DNA from: JAZDHV01 sp043810355
GTDB lineage: Archaea > Nanobdellota > Nanobdellia > Woesearchaeales > JAGVYU01
DNA length: 35,194 bases
Assembly (NCBI GenBank): GCA_043810355.1
Contig: JBDROB010000081.1
Coordinates: 1-35,194 of the forward strand
Direction: 5' to 3'
Numbering within the stretch: the first letter of the stretch is position 1; each line of letters begins with the position of its first letter. Position numbers and translations under genes: made by a program. Below, piece by piece: positions 26,101-33,098 of the stretch. The notes below the pieces were generated by a model, which did not search any database, had not been told where the DNA came from, and saw nothing but the letters and a program-made list of their open reading frames with translations.

Positions 26101-26210
26101 TTGAACTCACTGGCGACAATGATTGTATTGGAACCACTCCTAAATATTGCAGGAAAACTGACTCAAATGACCCAGCGTCTGAGTTTAAATGCTATTCTGC
26201 CTCCTCATGA
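20178..26210 (+). CDS. Secreted multidomain Cys-rich giant protein B (2010 aa)
   Basis: Signal peptide (about residues 8-35), then the motif shared with the 1102-aa protein (F-G-K-V-T-P, S-R-S-E-F-I-P-L-L), a Thr/Ser linker (about 87-116), Ig-like strands, a fibronectin type III domain (about 248-340, with P-P-x-x-P, S-W-N and Y-I-V-Y-R), and a further Ig-like domain (about 411 on). Residues about 550-1700 hold many cysteines, hydrophobic helices and a segment (near 1220-1290) matching the C-terminal region of the 1102-aa protein. The tail has three C-D-C-[DN]-x-D-G repeats with Ca-binding look. TTG 20178 gives a signal peptide aligned with the 1102-aa one; ATG 20193 or 20196 are alternatives. 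It is probably exported and disulfide-rich; role unknown. Confidence 0.8.
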   Translation: MNSYQMMKNNLIVMNNLAVIIVISLLFTLPFSFADSVSGQILVSDSIESSGYAQIIFGKVTPIDPDTAPLVTGSRSEFIPLLVDPTTTTSTTSTTSTTSTTSSTTTTTSTTSTTIPSAPAPTFYVDIPERIDKTSINIAVTSDPSTIIEVNVNSRADYRRSTTDANGTARFNNLILRSGQNNIDVSSISATGENNTQSFPIFVDLDIPVLTISEMPGLIGARQYTLRGSVNKLVDIEVYEISGDIDNVPPKTPVGLKVNATSGNSVELSWNQNNESDFLQYIVYRSDKGPIAITSPESYDSYNDVLVDKSTRYQYQISAMDESCLESPRSMIVSVTTPNDGEDGRAVLLEPITIDCNENQNLRRVDSFTTNVSFNITLNLEEGRNLFLFKATDLSNNTVEVRRATLVDSEPPTIEITSPRPGIMIYEHFANSVDIQGITEPYSKVELALQGQKVAATPSARDPEQALLPELQVTIGNVKESTNADKDGYFEFENINLMTYIRGSLNANVVRPGDESLAGRTRDLGAYDEVNLAFRATDRAGKQVVEEVSYTIGSCWSGNFTWGIAQLSQYNSPSWLSAERLSEGTEEIAFYFKFSYHGEGDIDVNNSRDTRSSTRVNTVSIHDACDDYIRTKPDYDWACKALSSCRAEMNPDGNMAYVTCRLNKVDELMDFDAEEWKDWFKAINNEMRFPLMITVGYQEMFQGKMRSGSQASCEEVTYAVDNAMINFTDVLPDWLLYDGVRIMQDAIKTIETINKNLNQILEYVTIGCVASFITKFGIQVYRRYSCTYDNLFGNIVDSIAPDPESSGKQENCKACLQQFKSEGYLDDEIINKITNPIAKLMDPSFQDKIPDACMPVCFEKCSNAWDLEANNYDVYRWACDRVFCHAAPSRWTQEKQDYELVEKAKELNYCQNDLTYRGQPLTAVECSKISTSEEFQRTLTEDTCFEIQDRTGKETEIYELKEPVGNDVYRIFIPKASGRILKSDYAIKVSDRYYMTAMPETCNEICGITGTEDNDLYNDYLAETTNKNSTARCVTVNQCNQYRQEGNLTLRDGKQLQVTSAMNQGFTSDCFYNTGHTSLRSLDVVGKDPNRRKECCCINTAERAQLNYYNYTQPYIQKDDKKSLLSLATAEAEEAVGAPEGDFINPRPDNYSDMLWSYRYWKIGFDNKEYNPDRYIKGRDQSACFGQNNWIFDGFSKAEGGNLLTVDPFKQHTAAFQCACITGIYNRLKMIQNILVLLSSCLIEVRETGKGDAGVCKEVFTQYVCGMIWDLISYVKDGCVPFLGNIDYDKQDNEILEKVKVGTTSIFDSMDDSTNEISQEYGNANINSLIGGGQGQIARAICLASFGFDWEISLETVLDAAYSTPFATLVQPITKNREYLSFDPRTGMPKYEYSASWIINPGCEFDYYDVSLVCVSDDEIRANPDINCGKVGGSEMGLSGCDCARITGKDGPEMQFFRGRTLSNNVLVDEEYDRIVKQKYRFDHLKFTLAPSRKQQQYSPDTVANCFPEGHEDGVFYFPLRDRSANDLIDCNVDIDSGIFYCEGGGLMSEWDRNGNAYFINVELNGQDIDHPDLYINEGQALSLQAEIFNSGRPKCLKVEVSPFGSPAVVQSRDVDFNGSQIVPIRLVPSDDVSNRFRQYDDVKFDGCYTTEGSNSRTECNNIIGLQRIEQSNGNLGRFRTIPDGFSVVYYITFLDVDSSGSIELTQNSKDKVFIRTTDNSNDNRYIDVDKSTVPITNLIEDGKVIIQEHPEAVFEITNEVPFNRGIANITYIATTGRADYNTNTERWSLTYGLYYLEDDGDNCADIIETDPVVNYNERLEYTVNFYVKSLDSETAATGNKKCTLNAKSSGICDCDGDGSNQDDAPIDCTGEPGNYGSRNVRGEWSYCYKDVGASTPTCHLFPKCPNGRTTTLPCDCNQDGEIVFTANTDCYDLNNYCYDSGGTRQCIPFNTCSRDAQGESADKIPCDCNRDGVIELTGDNDCIGTTPKYCRKTDSNDPASEFKCYSASS

Positions 26211-26214
26211 TTGA

Positions 26215-26245
26215 TGATTTTTTTTATTATAATTTTTTTAATAAT
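26215..26245 (+). terminator. T-rich candidate terminator after the 2010-aa gene
   Basis: Two runs of eight T within 30 nt of the stop codon, without a strong hairpin, fit intrinsic archaeal termination at oligo-T. Confidence 0.45.
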
Positions 26246-26261
26246 AACAAAATAATAACAA

Positions 26262-26274
26262 TGGATTTAAAAAT
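26262..26274 (+). promoter_or_regulatory. Candidate TATA box for the 275-aa gene
   Basis: ATTTAAAAATAAAC lies about 30 nt before ATG 26298, suggesting separate transcription of the membrane-protein gene with a very short leader. Confidence 0.4.
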
Positions 26275-26297
26275 AAACTTTAATTGACTGGTTTAAT

Positions 26298-27125
26298 ATG
26301 AAAGACAATATCATATTTTCTTCAATAAGAGGATCAATCAAGACAATTATGCATCACAAGAGGATGTTTGCTTTGTTTTTTATCATCCAATTTCTTTTTA
26401 TCACATCTTTTATCGCAACCCAGACCATAATCCAGCCAAAGATCATATCTTTAGGCATTGACATGATTGATTATATGGAGAATGTTGAGAGTGAGCCAGT
26501 AGACCTTGGCAAGGATTTCCAGGGGATTTTTGGCAAGGATCCTCTTTTGTTGTACAGGAATTCAAAAGAGATTGGCATATTATTATTGCAGAATATCTTG
26601 ATAACTTTGGCCTTGTTCCTCATCCTTGTCAATTCTGCATGGGTTCTCTCCTTGAAGATCATCAAGAATATTTCATGGAAGAATTCTTTGAAGAATTTTC
26701 TTAATTTCATTAAGGTGTCATTCGTCTATCTATTGCCTTATTCTATCATTGTTTATTTTTATGTCAAGGATTCAATACTGAAATCTGTTGAAAAGGACCT
26801 TAATCTGCAATTGACTACTCTATTCATCTTGATCTTGACTTTTCTTGTCTGTTATTTTATCATGATATCATATTCACTGCTTCATCTTCCATTAAAAGAA
26901 ATGTTGAAGAAGACATTCATGATTGGTATAAAAAAGCCTCACATATTGATATTGACATATCTCATTTCAGTGTCTGCAATCATCCTGTCTTTTATTCTTA
27001 TGTTCCTGACTTTAGAGGTAAATTTCTTTTTGTTCATAATTCTTACTATAATATTCATTAAGGTATATAATTTATCAAGAATTTTCATTATAATAGTTAT
27101 TAATAGGCTTAATCAAGAATTCTAG
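26298..27125 (+). CDS. Six-TM membrane protein of locus B (275 aa)
   Basis: Predicted transmembrane segments near residues 24-46, 91-116, 136-155, 172-195, 212-238 and 242-265, with an acidic loop between the first and second (E-N-V-E-S-E-P-V-D-L) likely outside, as in the 293-aa protein of locus A. A W-K-x-S-L-K-x-F-L-N-F-I-K segment between helices two and three and a G-I-K-K-P-H-I-L segment before helix five resemble equivalent loops there, so the two appear to be distant paralogues. Its stop overlaps the stop of the convergent 356-aa gene by the palindrome CTAG. No transporter or enzyme motif is recognised. Confidence 0.75.
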   Translation: MKDNIIFSSIRGSIKTIMHHKRMFALFFIIQFLFITSFIATQTIIQPKIISLGIDMIDYMENVESEPVDLGKDFQGIFGKDPLLLYRNSKEIGILLLQNILITLALFLILVNSAWVLSLKIIKNISWKNSLKNFLNFIKVSFVYLLPYSIIVYFYVKDSILKSVEKDLNLQLTTLFILILTFLVCYFIMISYSLLHLPLKEMLKKTFMIGIKKPHILILTYLISVSAIILSFILMFLTLEVNFFLFIILTIIFIKVYNLSRIFIIIVINRLNQEF

Positions 27126-28192
27126 GCTGCTCTCCTCTCTGCTTCAGCTTGTTCGACTGCATCATCAATTGTTCCATTTCTGTCATAATCCCTGTCAAAA
27201 CTGATCATATCTGCAGGATTCTCAACATCTTCATCAGAGCCATCATATCCCTCTTCATAATCATCTCCTTCATGAAGATCATAAGGTTCTCCTTGTGCTT
27301 TATATTCTTCTTTCAGTTCTGTCTGGGCTATTCCGTCTAATTCCTCTATATCAATTCTTCCTTCATATGCCCTTTTTTCAGCTGCATCTGCTAGCCTATT
27401 ATAGATGTGTCTGCCTATCCTTGTCTTGGCTTTTCCTGCCAATCCCCTGAAATATTGTGCAGTATTGATATCTGCCCTGTATTCCTCTCTCCTGACATCT
27501 TCAGGTGAGGCATACTCAAGATTCTCAAGACCTCTGATATACCTATGCACTGTCTCATGCGACATTGCTAGAATTCCTAAGGCTGTCTTCTTCATCTTTT
27601 CAAGATAATCTTTTGAAGCATAAAAAACACTTTGTTTATCATTCCTGTCAACTGCAGCAATTGCTCCTGAATGACTCATATCTTTATATCCATGCCCAAC
27701 TAAATCCAATTCTCTGTATCCTTTTTTTTCAAGAAAATTCTTCAATCCTCTTCCTATCTTGCTATTAAGGAATCTCTGATACATTGATTGAACTGCTTCT
27801 GCACTCTTTATATTCTCTGTCATCTCCTCTCTTGGACAATCGACACTAACAGAGCCATCTTCATAAAGTATTGCACCTTCTGTTGCCATTGTCTCCAAGC
27901 TTTTTGGAGCATATCTAAGTAATGCTCTTTGGATATTCCTGGTTGCATTTAATGTGCTTTTCTTGGCTCTTTCATATTGTACTGCAATCATGTCTGTCAT
28001 CCTTTTCATCCCATACATGTTTGCTATGACACCTGCAGGATTGCTTGGATACCTTAAAACACCAGATCCATTATTCTGTAAATAAGCTTGAAAATTAGGA
28101 GAATCTAATTGTTTCTTGATATTTGTTTCAATACCATTCGGTTCATATGCCATACTGGCTTGGAATCCTATCTCCTTTAAAAATTTTATCAT
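27122..28192 (-). CDS. Putative zinc metallopeptidase, HETVH motif (356 aa)
   Basis: Soluble protein with H212-E-T-V-H216 followed by E-E237-Y-R-A-D241, the spacing and E-x-x-A-D pattern of gluzincin peptidases such as M48. His212, His216 and Glu237 would bind zinc and Glu213 would be catalytic. No signal peptide or transmembrane segment is seen, so it would act in the cytoplasm. The C-terminal 80 residues are very acidic. Residues about 103-125 (E-G-A-I-L-Y-E-D-G-S-V-S-V-D) resemble segments in two upstream genes of the same strand. ATG 28192 is used; ATG 28153 (MAYEPNG) is possible. Substrate unknown. Confidence 0.6.
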   Translation of the reverse strand: MIKFLKEIGFQASMAYEPNGIETNIKKQLDSPNFQAYLQNNGSGVLRYPSNPAGVIANMYGMKRMTDMIAVQYERAKKSTLNATRNIQRALLRYAPKSLETMATEGAILYEDGSVSVDCPREEMTENIKSAEAVQSMYQRFLNSKIGRGLKNFLEKKGYRELDLVGHGYKDMSHSGAIAAVDRNDKQSVFYASKDYLEKMKKTALGILAMSHETVHRYIRGLENLEYASPEDVRREEYRADINTAQYFRGLAGKAKTRIGRHIYNRLADAAEKRAYEGRIDIEELDGIAQTELKEEYKAQGEPYDLHEGDDYEEGYDGSDEDVENPADMISFDRDYDRNGTIDDAVEQAEAERRAA

Positions 28193-28202
28193 TTATAGTC
28201 GG

Positions 28203-28227
28203 AAATATTCTGGAGATAAGAATATTT
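28203..28227. promoter_or_regulatory. Inverted repeat upstream of the metallopeptidase gene
   Basis: AAATATTC 28203-28210 and GAATATTT 28220-28227 form a perfect 8-bp repeat with 9-nt spacer, 11 nt before the start codon. Possible operator. Confidence 0.4.
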
Positions 28228-28326
28228 GGCATAAATTTGGATAATAAAAATATTTTTAATGCAGAAAATTGGAATTTTTAGCTGTTACTTGTAAGAATTA
28301 TTAAATATCATAAACCTCGGAATTAG

Positions 28327-28959
28327 TCAAGCAGCTTCTTTTTTCTTTTTCTTGTAATAATCCTCTTTTGCATAAGGTTCATGTCTTACAGCTTTTGGCG
28401 AGACTGTTCCAACCTGTTTATATGTCTCCAAAAGATTTTTAGCCTCATCCAGTGTTATTCTTCCCTTGTCAACAAATTCACCGCTTCTAGTGTATTTGAC
28501 TATGTCGTCAATATGATCCTTCTTAAAATGGCTCAATGATATGCCTCTTAATCTGCCCCTGACCTCATCCTGCATTTTTTTCATGCTGTCTTTATATTTA
28601 TCAAATGTCAAGTCACTGCCAGTTGCTGCCAATATTTGCTTTAATTCATCATATGTATGCTGTCCATATGCTTTTAATAAAAGTGATTTTTTGAACTCAT
28701 CATCATCTGGGATCTCGCTCTTGAATTGCTGTTTTGCTTTAGAAACATAGAAGTCAGTCATGCTTTTGGCGAATTTGTCCTGGATAGGCTCTTCATCGAG
28801 CCTTTCTATGTCAATTCCTCCGTCATCTGTTTTCAGATGCATTCCTGCAGCATGATCATATGCCATCCTGCCGTGGCGCTCGATTGCATTTGCTAATGCC
28901 TCTGCTTTTCTTCTTTTTTTATGGTATTCTTTTATATGATCAGGGACCTTGTCAGCCAT
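28327..28959 (-). CDS. Conserved-looking soluble protein, unknown (210 aa)
   Basis: Mostly alpha-helical, charged, without signal peptide, transmembrane segment or known motif; it ends in a lysine-rich tail (Y-Y-K-K-K-K-K-E). Residues about 40-57 (G-M-H-L-K-T-D-D-G-G-I-D-I) align with G-V-I-E-T-P-D-G-L-D-V in the 215-aa protein, and the middle part (T-F-D-K-Y, then Y-T-R-S-G-E-F-V-D near 160) has the same spacing as T-F-E-G-W and Y-E-P-G-D-L-V-I-D there, so they may be paralogues. ATG 28959 is preceded by GGTG at a short distance. Function unknown. Confidence 0.65.
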   Translation of the reverse strand: MADKVPDHIKEYHKKRRKAEALANAIERHGRMAYDHAAGMHLKTDDGGIDIERLDEEPIQDKFAKSMTDFYVSKAKQQFKSEIPDDDEFKKSLLLKAYGQHTYDELKQILAATGSDLTFDKYKDSMKKMQDEVRGRLRGISLSHFKKDHIDDIVKYTRSGEFVDKGRITLDEAKNLLETYKQVGTVSPKAVRHEPYAKEDYYKKKKKEAA

Positions 28960-29040
28960 ATGCTACACCAATTTTTCTTGAAACAATGATAAATATCTCA
29001 ATACCTTATACTATCTACTACTTTACACTATTCTAAATTT

Positions 29041-29061
29041 TTTTATATTATAAACTTTTCG
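29041..29061 (-). promoter_or_regulatory. BRE/TATA promoter for the 210-aa gene
   Basis: Minus-strand GCGAAAAG followed by TTTATAATATAAAA fits an archaeal promoter; transcription would start near 29020, giving a leader of about 60 nt. Confidence 0.45.
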
Positions 29062-29094
29062 CTTTTATAAAGAATGAATCAATAAATAGAATAA

Positions 29095-30186
29095 TCAACT
29101 TGGTATCAACAAACCGCCTTCACTTCTTGTATATCCACTTGGATCTCTTGCCTCTTCAATATCATCACTTGAAGGAACTACTGGTTTTAGAGGTTTAGCT
29201 GGCCTTGACTGTTCTGATGTTTTGGCACTTATATCTATTATGCCACTTCCAGCCTGCAATAGCTCAGGAGGTATTGACCTGCCGCTTTGTATTAATTGGC
29301 TTAATTGTGCCATCTGTCCTGCTACTCTCGGATCTTGGTTTCTATAAAAATCTTGAAGAAATTTTACTCTATCATCAGTCAAATATCCATTAGCCATCAA
29401 AAACTGGTCAGATATTTCATCTCTTATAACTTGCTCCCTTACTAATGGAAATAAGTCGCTAGGTGCTATCCTTTCAACATCAACACCCCTTAATTCAATA
29501 TATAATCTTAATTTTTTAAGAACATCTGGTATGTTTCTTCTGTCTGCTACAGGTGTTTCCACATTTCTTTTTAATGTTTCATAATGATTTAATGCATATT
29601 GGCCTAGAAAGGTCATTAACTCAGATAATTGTATATTATGCTCTTTTTTTTCTTGTTGCAAATATTGTATTATTATTTTTGAATCATATCCAAAATGAAA
29701 CCTGACTTGTGGCATGACTACACAGCTAATCTTAAAATCATCTTTAGAGATTGGTCTTGCTTTCCATGCTTCCTGATAACTAACTCTTTCTTCCTCTTTT
29801 TCTGCCCCTCCATCTCCTTCTATCTTCTTTAATGTTCTTCTTTTATCATCTTTAGTAAATCTTTTTTCAGATCTGATCCTTCCATTTCTTTCAACATAAA
29901 CAGGTTCTCTCTCATGAGTTAATTCAGAATTCCCAGATAATACATGCTCACCCATTCCAGCTATTAAAGATTCACTAAGTCTGTCACATCTAGTTGGATA
30001 CCTGTTGTACCTCAACCCTTCAAGCCTTAATTCTGGTGACACTCTGTCAATAGGCTTTCCTAACCTTAGAACTCCTTCCAATCCAGACAAGATGATGTGT
30101 GTTCCAACTAGATCAGCATCTTGCTGTCTCTCTTCAAAATCTAGCATACCTTCAACATATCTTACAATTTCATTATACATTGCCAT
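29095..30186 (-). CDS. Soluble protein, unknown (363 aa)
   Basis: No membrane segment or export signal. The N-terminal 90 residues are helical, the region about 110-150 is highly charged (K-R-R-T-L-K-K-I, E-K-E-E-E-R), a central part (about 160-290) alternates strands and helices, and the last 50 residues are Pro/Ser-rich and probably disordered (P-A-K-P-L-K-P-V-V-P-S-S). Two cysteines only. It lies between the 210-aa and 215-aa genes, with 130-nt and 57-nt gaps. I do not recognise the family. Start ATG 30186 has a weak GGATG upstream. Confidence 0.6.
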   Translation of the reverse strand: MAMYNEIVRYVEGMLDFEERQQDADLVGTHIILSGLEGVLRLGKPIDRVSPELRLEGLRYNRYPTRCDRLSESLIAGMGEHVLSGNSELTHEREPVYVERNGRIRSEKRFTKDDKRRTLKKIEGDGGAEKEEERVSYQEAWKARPISKDDFKISCVVMPQVRFHFGYDSKIIIQYLQQEKKEHNIQLSELMTFLGQYALNHYETLKRNVETPVADRRNIPDVLKKLRLYIELRGVDVERIAPSDLFPLVREQVIRDEISDQFLMANGYLTDDRVKFLQDFYRNQDPRVAGQMAQLSQLIQSGRSIPPELLQAGSGIIDISAKTSEQSRPAKPLKPVVPSSDDIEEARDPSGYTRSEGGLLIPS

Positions 30187-30243
30187 TTTTTCATCCTTTT
30201 AGGTATATGACTATTATGTGAAATTATTATAAAAAGAATAAAA

Positions 30244-30891
30244 TTAGTTTCTTCGTGCAGCGTAATCATGCTTGATAAGCCATTGTTCAAGCTGACTTCC
30301 AGTCATTTGATCATGATTAAGCACAAATTGCTGGACATCCTGGTCTCTCCTGAATTTTGCAGGATCAATTACAAGATCACCTGGTTCATATCTCCTAATT
30401 ACTTCATTTAAATCTGTTAATTTAGGTTGTGAATAAACAGGTTCGAATAATTTCTGTGTCCATGCTTTTCTCTCCTCTTTTGTATTGTCCACCCATCCTT
30501 CGAATGTAAATGAATCTTGGGCAGTTGAAACATATGAAGAGAATTTTGTTAATGAGATACCTGTGAATGCTGTTGCAAGCATATCTATTTTTCCAGCATC
30601 AGTAACACTCATCCCTGCTAAAGGATCGTCAGAAGAATTATTAGAAGTTGCATAACTTGTTCCAAAATAATCGTTGACCTCAGTTATGATATGATTAGCA
30701 TAAACATTTGACATTTCTTGCTGTGTTCCTTCATTTTCTAATAGGCTTACATCAAGTCCGTCAGGAGTTTCAATAACACCTAGGGCAGCATCAGTTGCCA
30801 TCCTCTCTTTACGTGTAATTGTGGGTAATCTGTTTTTCTCCACATCTTTCTTCATTTCATCAAATCTTATCATAGCCATTTTCTTTTCCAC
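30244..30891 (-). CDS. Soluble protein, unknown (215 aa)
   Basis: Charged, helical, cytoplasmic-looking protein without cysteine. The segment after residue 30 (M-A-T-D-A-A-L-G-V-I-E-T-P-D-G-L-D-V) resembles the 210-aa protein and, more weakly, the 356-aa one. The track start is GTG 30891 (MEKKMAM); ATG 30879, with GGGGTGG about 9 nt before it, is the more likely start. First gene of the minus-strand set, reading away from the nucleotidyltransferase gene across a region rich in inverted repeats. Function unknown. Confidence 0.6.
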   Translation of the reverse strand: MEKKMAMIRFDEMKKDVEKNRLPTITRKERMATDAALGVIETPDGLDVSLLENEGTQQEMSNVYANHIITEVNDYFGTSYATSNNSSDDPLAGMSVTDAGKIDMLATAFTGISLTKFSSYVSTAQDSFTFEGWVDNTKEERKAWTQKLFEPVYSQPKLTDLNEVIRRYEPGDLVIDPAKFRRDQDVQQFVLNHDQMTGSQLEQWLIKHDYAARRN

Positions 30892-30930
30892 CCCTAGGGT
30901 TTTGTTATTGATGTTTTTTATTTAATAGTT

Positions 30931-31068
30931 TTCATTAACATAATGAATTTAATCATAAGTTTACTACTAGTAGATGACAACTATTATTTAAACCTTTCTA
31001 TAATCTGTTTATTTTCCATATAGAAAATAATTCAAGATACATATCAATCTTTCATATACGATTGATAT
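30931..31068. promoter_or_regulatory. Cluster of four inverted repeats in a divergent promoter region
   Basis: Within 140 nt: TTCATTA 30931-30937 / TAATGAA 30941-30947; the 10-bp palindrome CTACTAGTAG 30964-30973; TTATTTTC 31009-31016 / GAAAATAA 31023-31030; and ATATCAATC 31041-31049 / GATTGATAT 31060-31068. All are perfect, none shares sequence with another. They sit between the divergent 215-aa and nucleotidyltransferase genes, just before a TATA-like TTTTTATACTA (31086-31096). Operators for one or more regulators are likely. Confidence 0.55.
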
Positions 31069-31163
31069 AAAAATTTAATCAAAACCTTTTTATACTAATA
31101 GTCAAATACATTGATTGTTGTATATATCAGAAAATATATTTTTCATATTGGGGTGCGTTTATC

Positions 31164-33098
31164 ATGTCAAAAAAATCCAAGAAAAAAGATAATATTTCTA
31201 AAAAGAATAAGGAAGTTCAGACTCTTCCCCAGATGGCTTCTACTCTTCAGGTTCCAGCTGGCGCACCTATGATGCCACCTAGTGCAAAATTGCTGCCTCA
31301 GATGGCTCCTCCTCAGCTTGATCCGAATAATCTTCCTGAAGACATGCAGAAAAAGCTGAAGAAAGTAAAGGAACAGCTTGACAAATTATCAAAAAAAGTT
31401 GTTGATAAATTCGATAAATACATTCTTGGTGTATCATTGTTGCCTCCTCCAAAGCCAAAGCCTGGAGAGAAGTTTGACAAGGACCTTTTGGATGTTCTTG
31501 TCTTGGTCGATGATACTGACTCAAAAAAGATGTCAAAATATGACCTGAAAAATAAGCTGATAACAATAATCGATAATATTGCAAAAGACATTGACAAGAA
31601 TATTCTTCCTCAGATAATCCTGCTATCAGAATTATGGCAGAATCTTTATGATGCAAAATATGAGCTTGTCCAGATCATTGCAATGGGTGCAACAATATAT
31701 GACCAAGGTATGCTTCAGGCAATTAAGATTGCTGAAATCCATAAGTCAATGGTATTGAGAAAGTTTGAGAAGTATATTGTCTCTTATGTCCTTGCTGGAT
31801 CATTGGTGCAGGGAAAAGCCACAAAGACCTCTGACATTGATGTCTGGATTGTGATTGATGATACTGATGTCAAGAAGATGACACGTGCAGAATTAAAAGA
31901 CAAGTTAAGGGCAATCATCATCGGCATGGGAATAGAGGCAGGAGATATCTGCGGTGTTAAGAACAAGCTGAATGTCCAATGCTGGATTTTGACAGAATAT
32001 TGGGATGCTTTGAAAGAGGCAAACCCTGTAATGTTTACATTATTAAGGGATGGAGTTCCTTTCTATGACAGGGGAATATTCATGGCCTGGAAACAATTGT
32101 TGAGAATGGGCAAGATAAAGCCAAGCCCAGAAGCAATTGACTTGTTCATGAGCTCTGGTGAGCAGATGCTCCAGAGGGTTCATGCTACATTGAAAAACAT
32201 AGGGATGGAAGATACTTTTTATGCTATACTCACTCCATCTCAAGCTGCATTGATGCTTTATGGCCTTCCACCGCCTACTCCAAAAGAGACTCCTCAGCTT
32301 ATGAGAGAGGTCTTTGTCAAGAAAGAGGGATTGATGGAAGAGAAATATATCAAGATTCTTGAGAAGAATATCAATGTCAGGAAAGAGATTGAGCATGGCA
32401 CAAAAAAAGGGATTACTGGAAAGGAAGTTGACGAACTCTTGAAGAGTGCAGAGGATTATCTTAAGAGGATCAAGAGATTGTTCACCCAGATTGAGAAGAT
32501 CAAGGAAGAGCAGGATGTTGTCCACATATATGATACAGTTATAACAATAATCAGGGATGTCTTGAGGATGGAAGGAAAGGAAAAGGTCACTGACATTGAG
32601 ATTGTGAACACATTTGAGGATGAGATGATATCACAGGGAAAGATACCTGCAAAATATCTAAGGATTTTGAATGAGATAAACAAGGCGAAAAAGGATTATG
32701 ATGACAAGAAGCTTTCAAAGACAGAGGTTGAGCAGGTCAAGAAAAACTCACGTGAATTTATCAAGTTCCTTGTTGAGTACATGCAGAGAAAGCGGGGAAG
32801 AGAGCTTGAGAGGGCAAAGATCAGGGTCAAGCATGGAAACAGGTATGGTGAAGTTTTGCTTTTAGGAGATGAGGCTTATATAATCCATGACATTGACCAT
32901 GAGGAGAAAGAGATTTCAAAGGCAAAGATCAAGCCTGACGGAAGCCTTGGCACAACCCAGAAGAGCAACCTTGAGGAATTGGAGAAGGCTTTGGTAAAAC
33001 TTGAGATTGTCCCAAAAGTGTTTATCAAGCAGCCAATCTTTGAGGATCTAAAGAATATCTTTGGAAAAGATGTTGAGGTATTGCTCAATTACCACTGA
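31164..33098 (+). CDS. Nucleotidyltransferase-HEPN fusion protein (644 aa)
   Basis: After a Pro/Lys-rich disordered head (1-70) come two tandem Pol-beta-type nucleotidyltransferase copies. The second (about 205-330) keeps G212-S213-x3-G217 and S223-D224-x-D226, the nucleotide/metal site. The first (about 85-195) has lost G-S and most of the site but repeats the following V-D-D-T-D-x-K-K-M, E-x-W and Y-D-x-G segments, so it is a degenerate duplicate. Residues about 320-450 look like a HEPN domain, with R406-K-E-I-E-H411 matching the R-x4-6-H RNase motif. A lysine-rich coiled region and a small C-terminal domain follow. In MNT/HEPN toxin-antitoxin pairs these domains are separate proteins; here they are one chain. 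Shine-Dalgarno GGGGTG precedes ATG 31164. Confidence 0.75.
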   Translation: MSKKSKKKDNISKKNKEVQTLPQMASTLQVPAGAPMMPPSAKLLPQMAPPQLDPNNLPEDMQKKLKKVKEQLDKLSKKVVDKFDKYILGVSLLPPPKPKPGEKFDKDLLDVLVLVDDTDSKKMSKYDLKNKLITIIDNIAKDIDKNILPQIILLSELWQNLYDAKYELVQIIAMGATIYDQGMLQAIKIAEIHKSMVLRKFEKYIVSYVLAGSLVQGKATKTSDIDVWIVIDDTDVKKMTRAELKDKLRAIIIGMGIEAGDICGVKNKLNVQCWILTEYWDALKEANPVMFTLLRDGVPFYDRGIFMAWKQLLRMGKIKPSPEAIDLFMSSGEQMLQRVHATLKNIGMEDTFYAILTPSQAALMLYGLPPPTPKETPQLMREVFVKKEGLMEEKYIKILEKNINVRKEIEHGTKKGITGKEVDELLKSAEDYLKRIKRLFTQIEKIKEEQDVVHIYDTVITIIRDVLRMEGKEKVTDIEIVNTFEDEMISQGKIPAKYLRILNEINKAKKDYDDKKLSKTEVEQVKKNSREFIKFLVEYMQRKRGRELERAKIRVKHGNRYGEVLLLGDEAYIIHDIDHEEKEISKAKIKPDGSLGTTQKSNLEELEKALVKLEIVPKVFIKQPIFEDLKNIFGKDVEVLLNYH

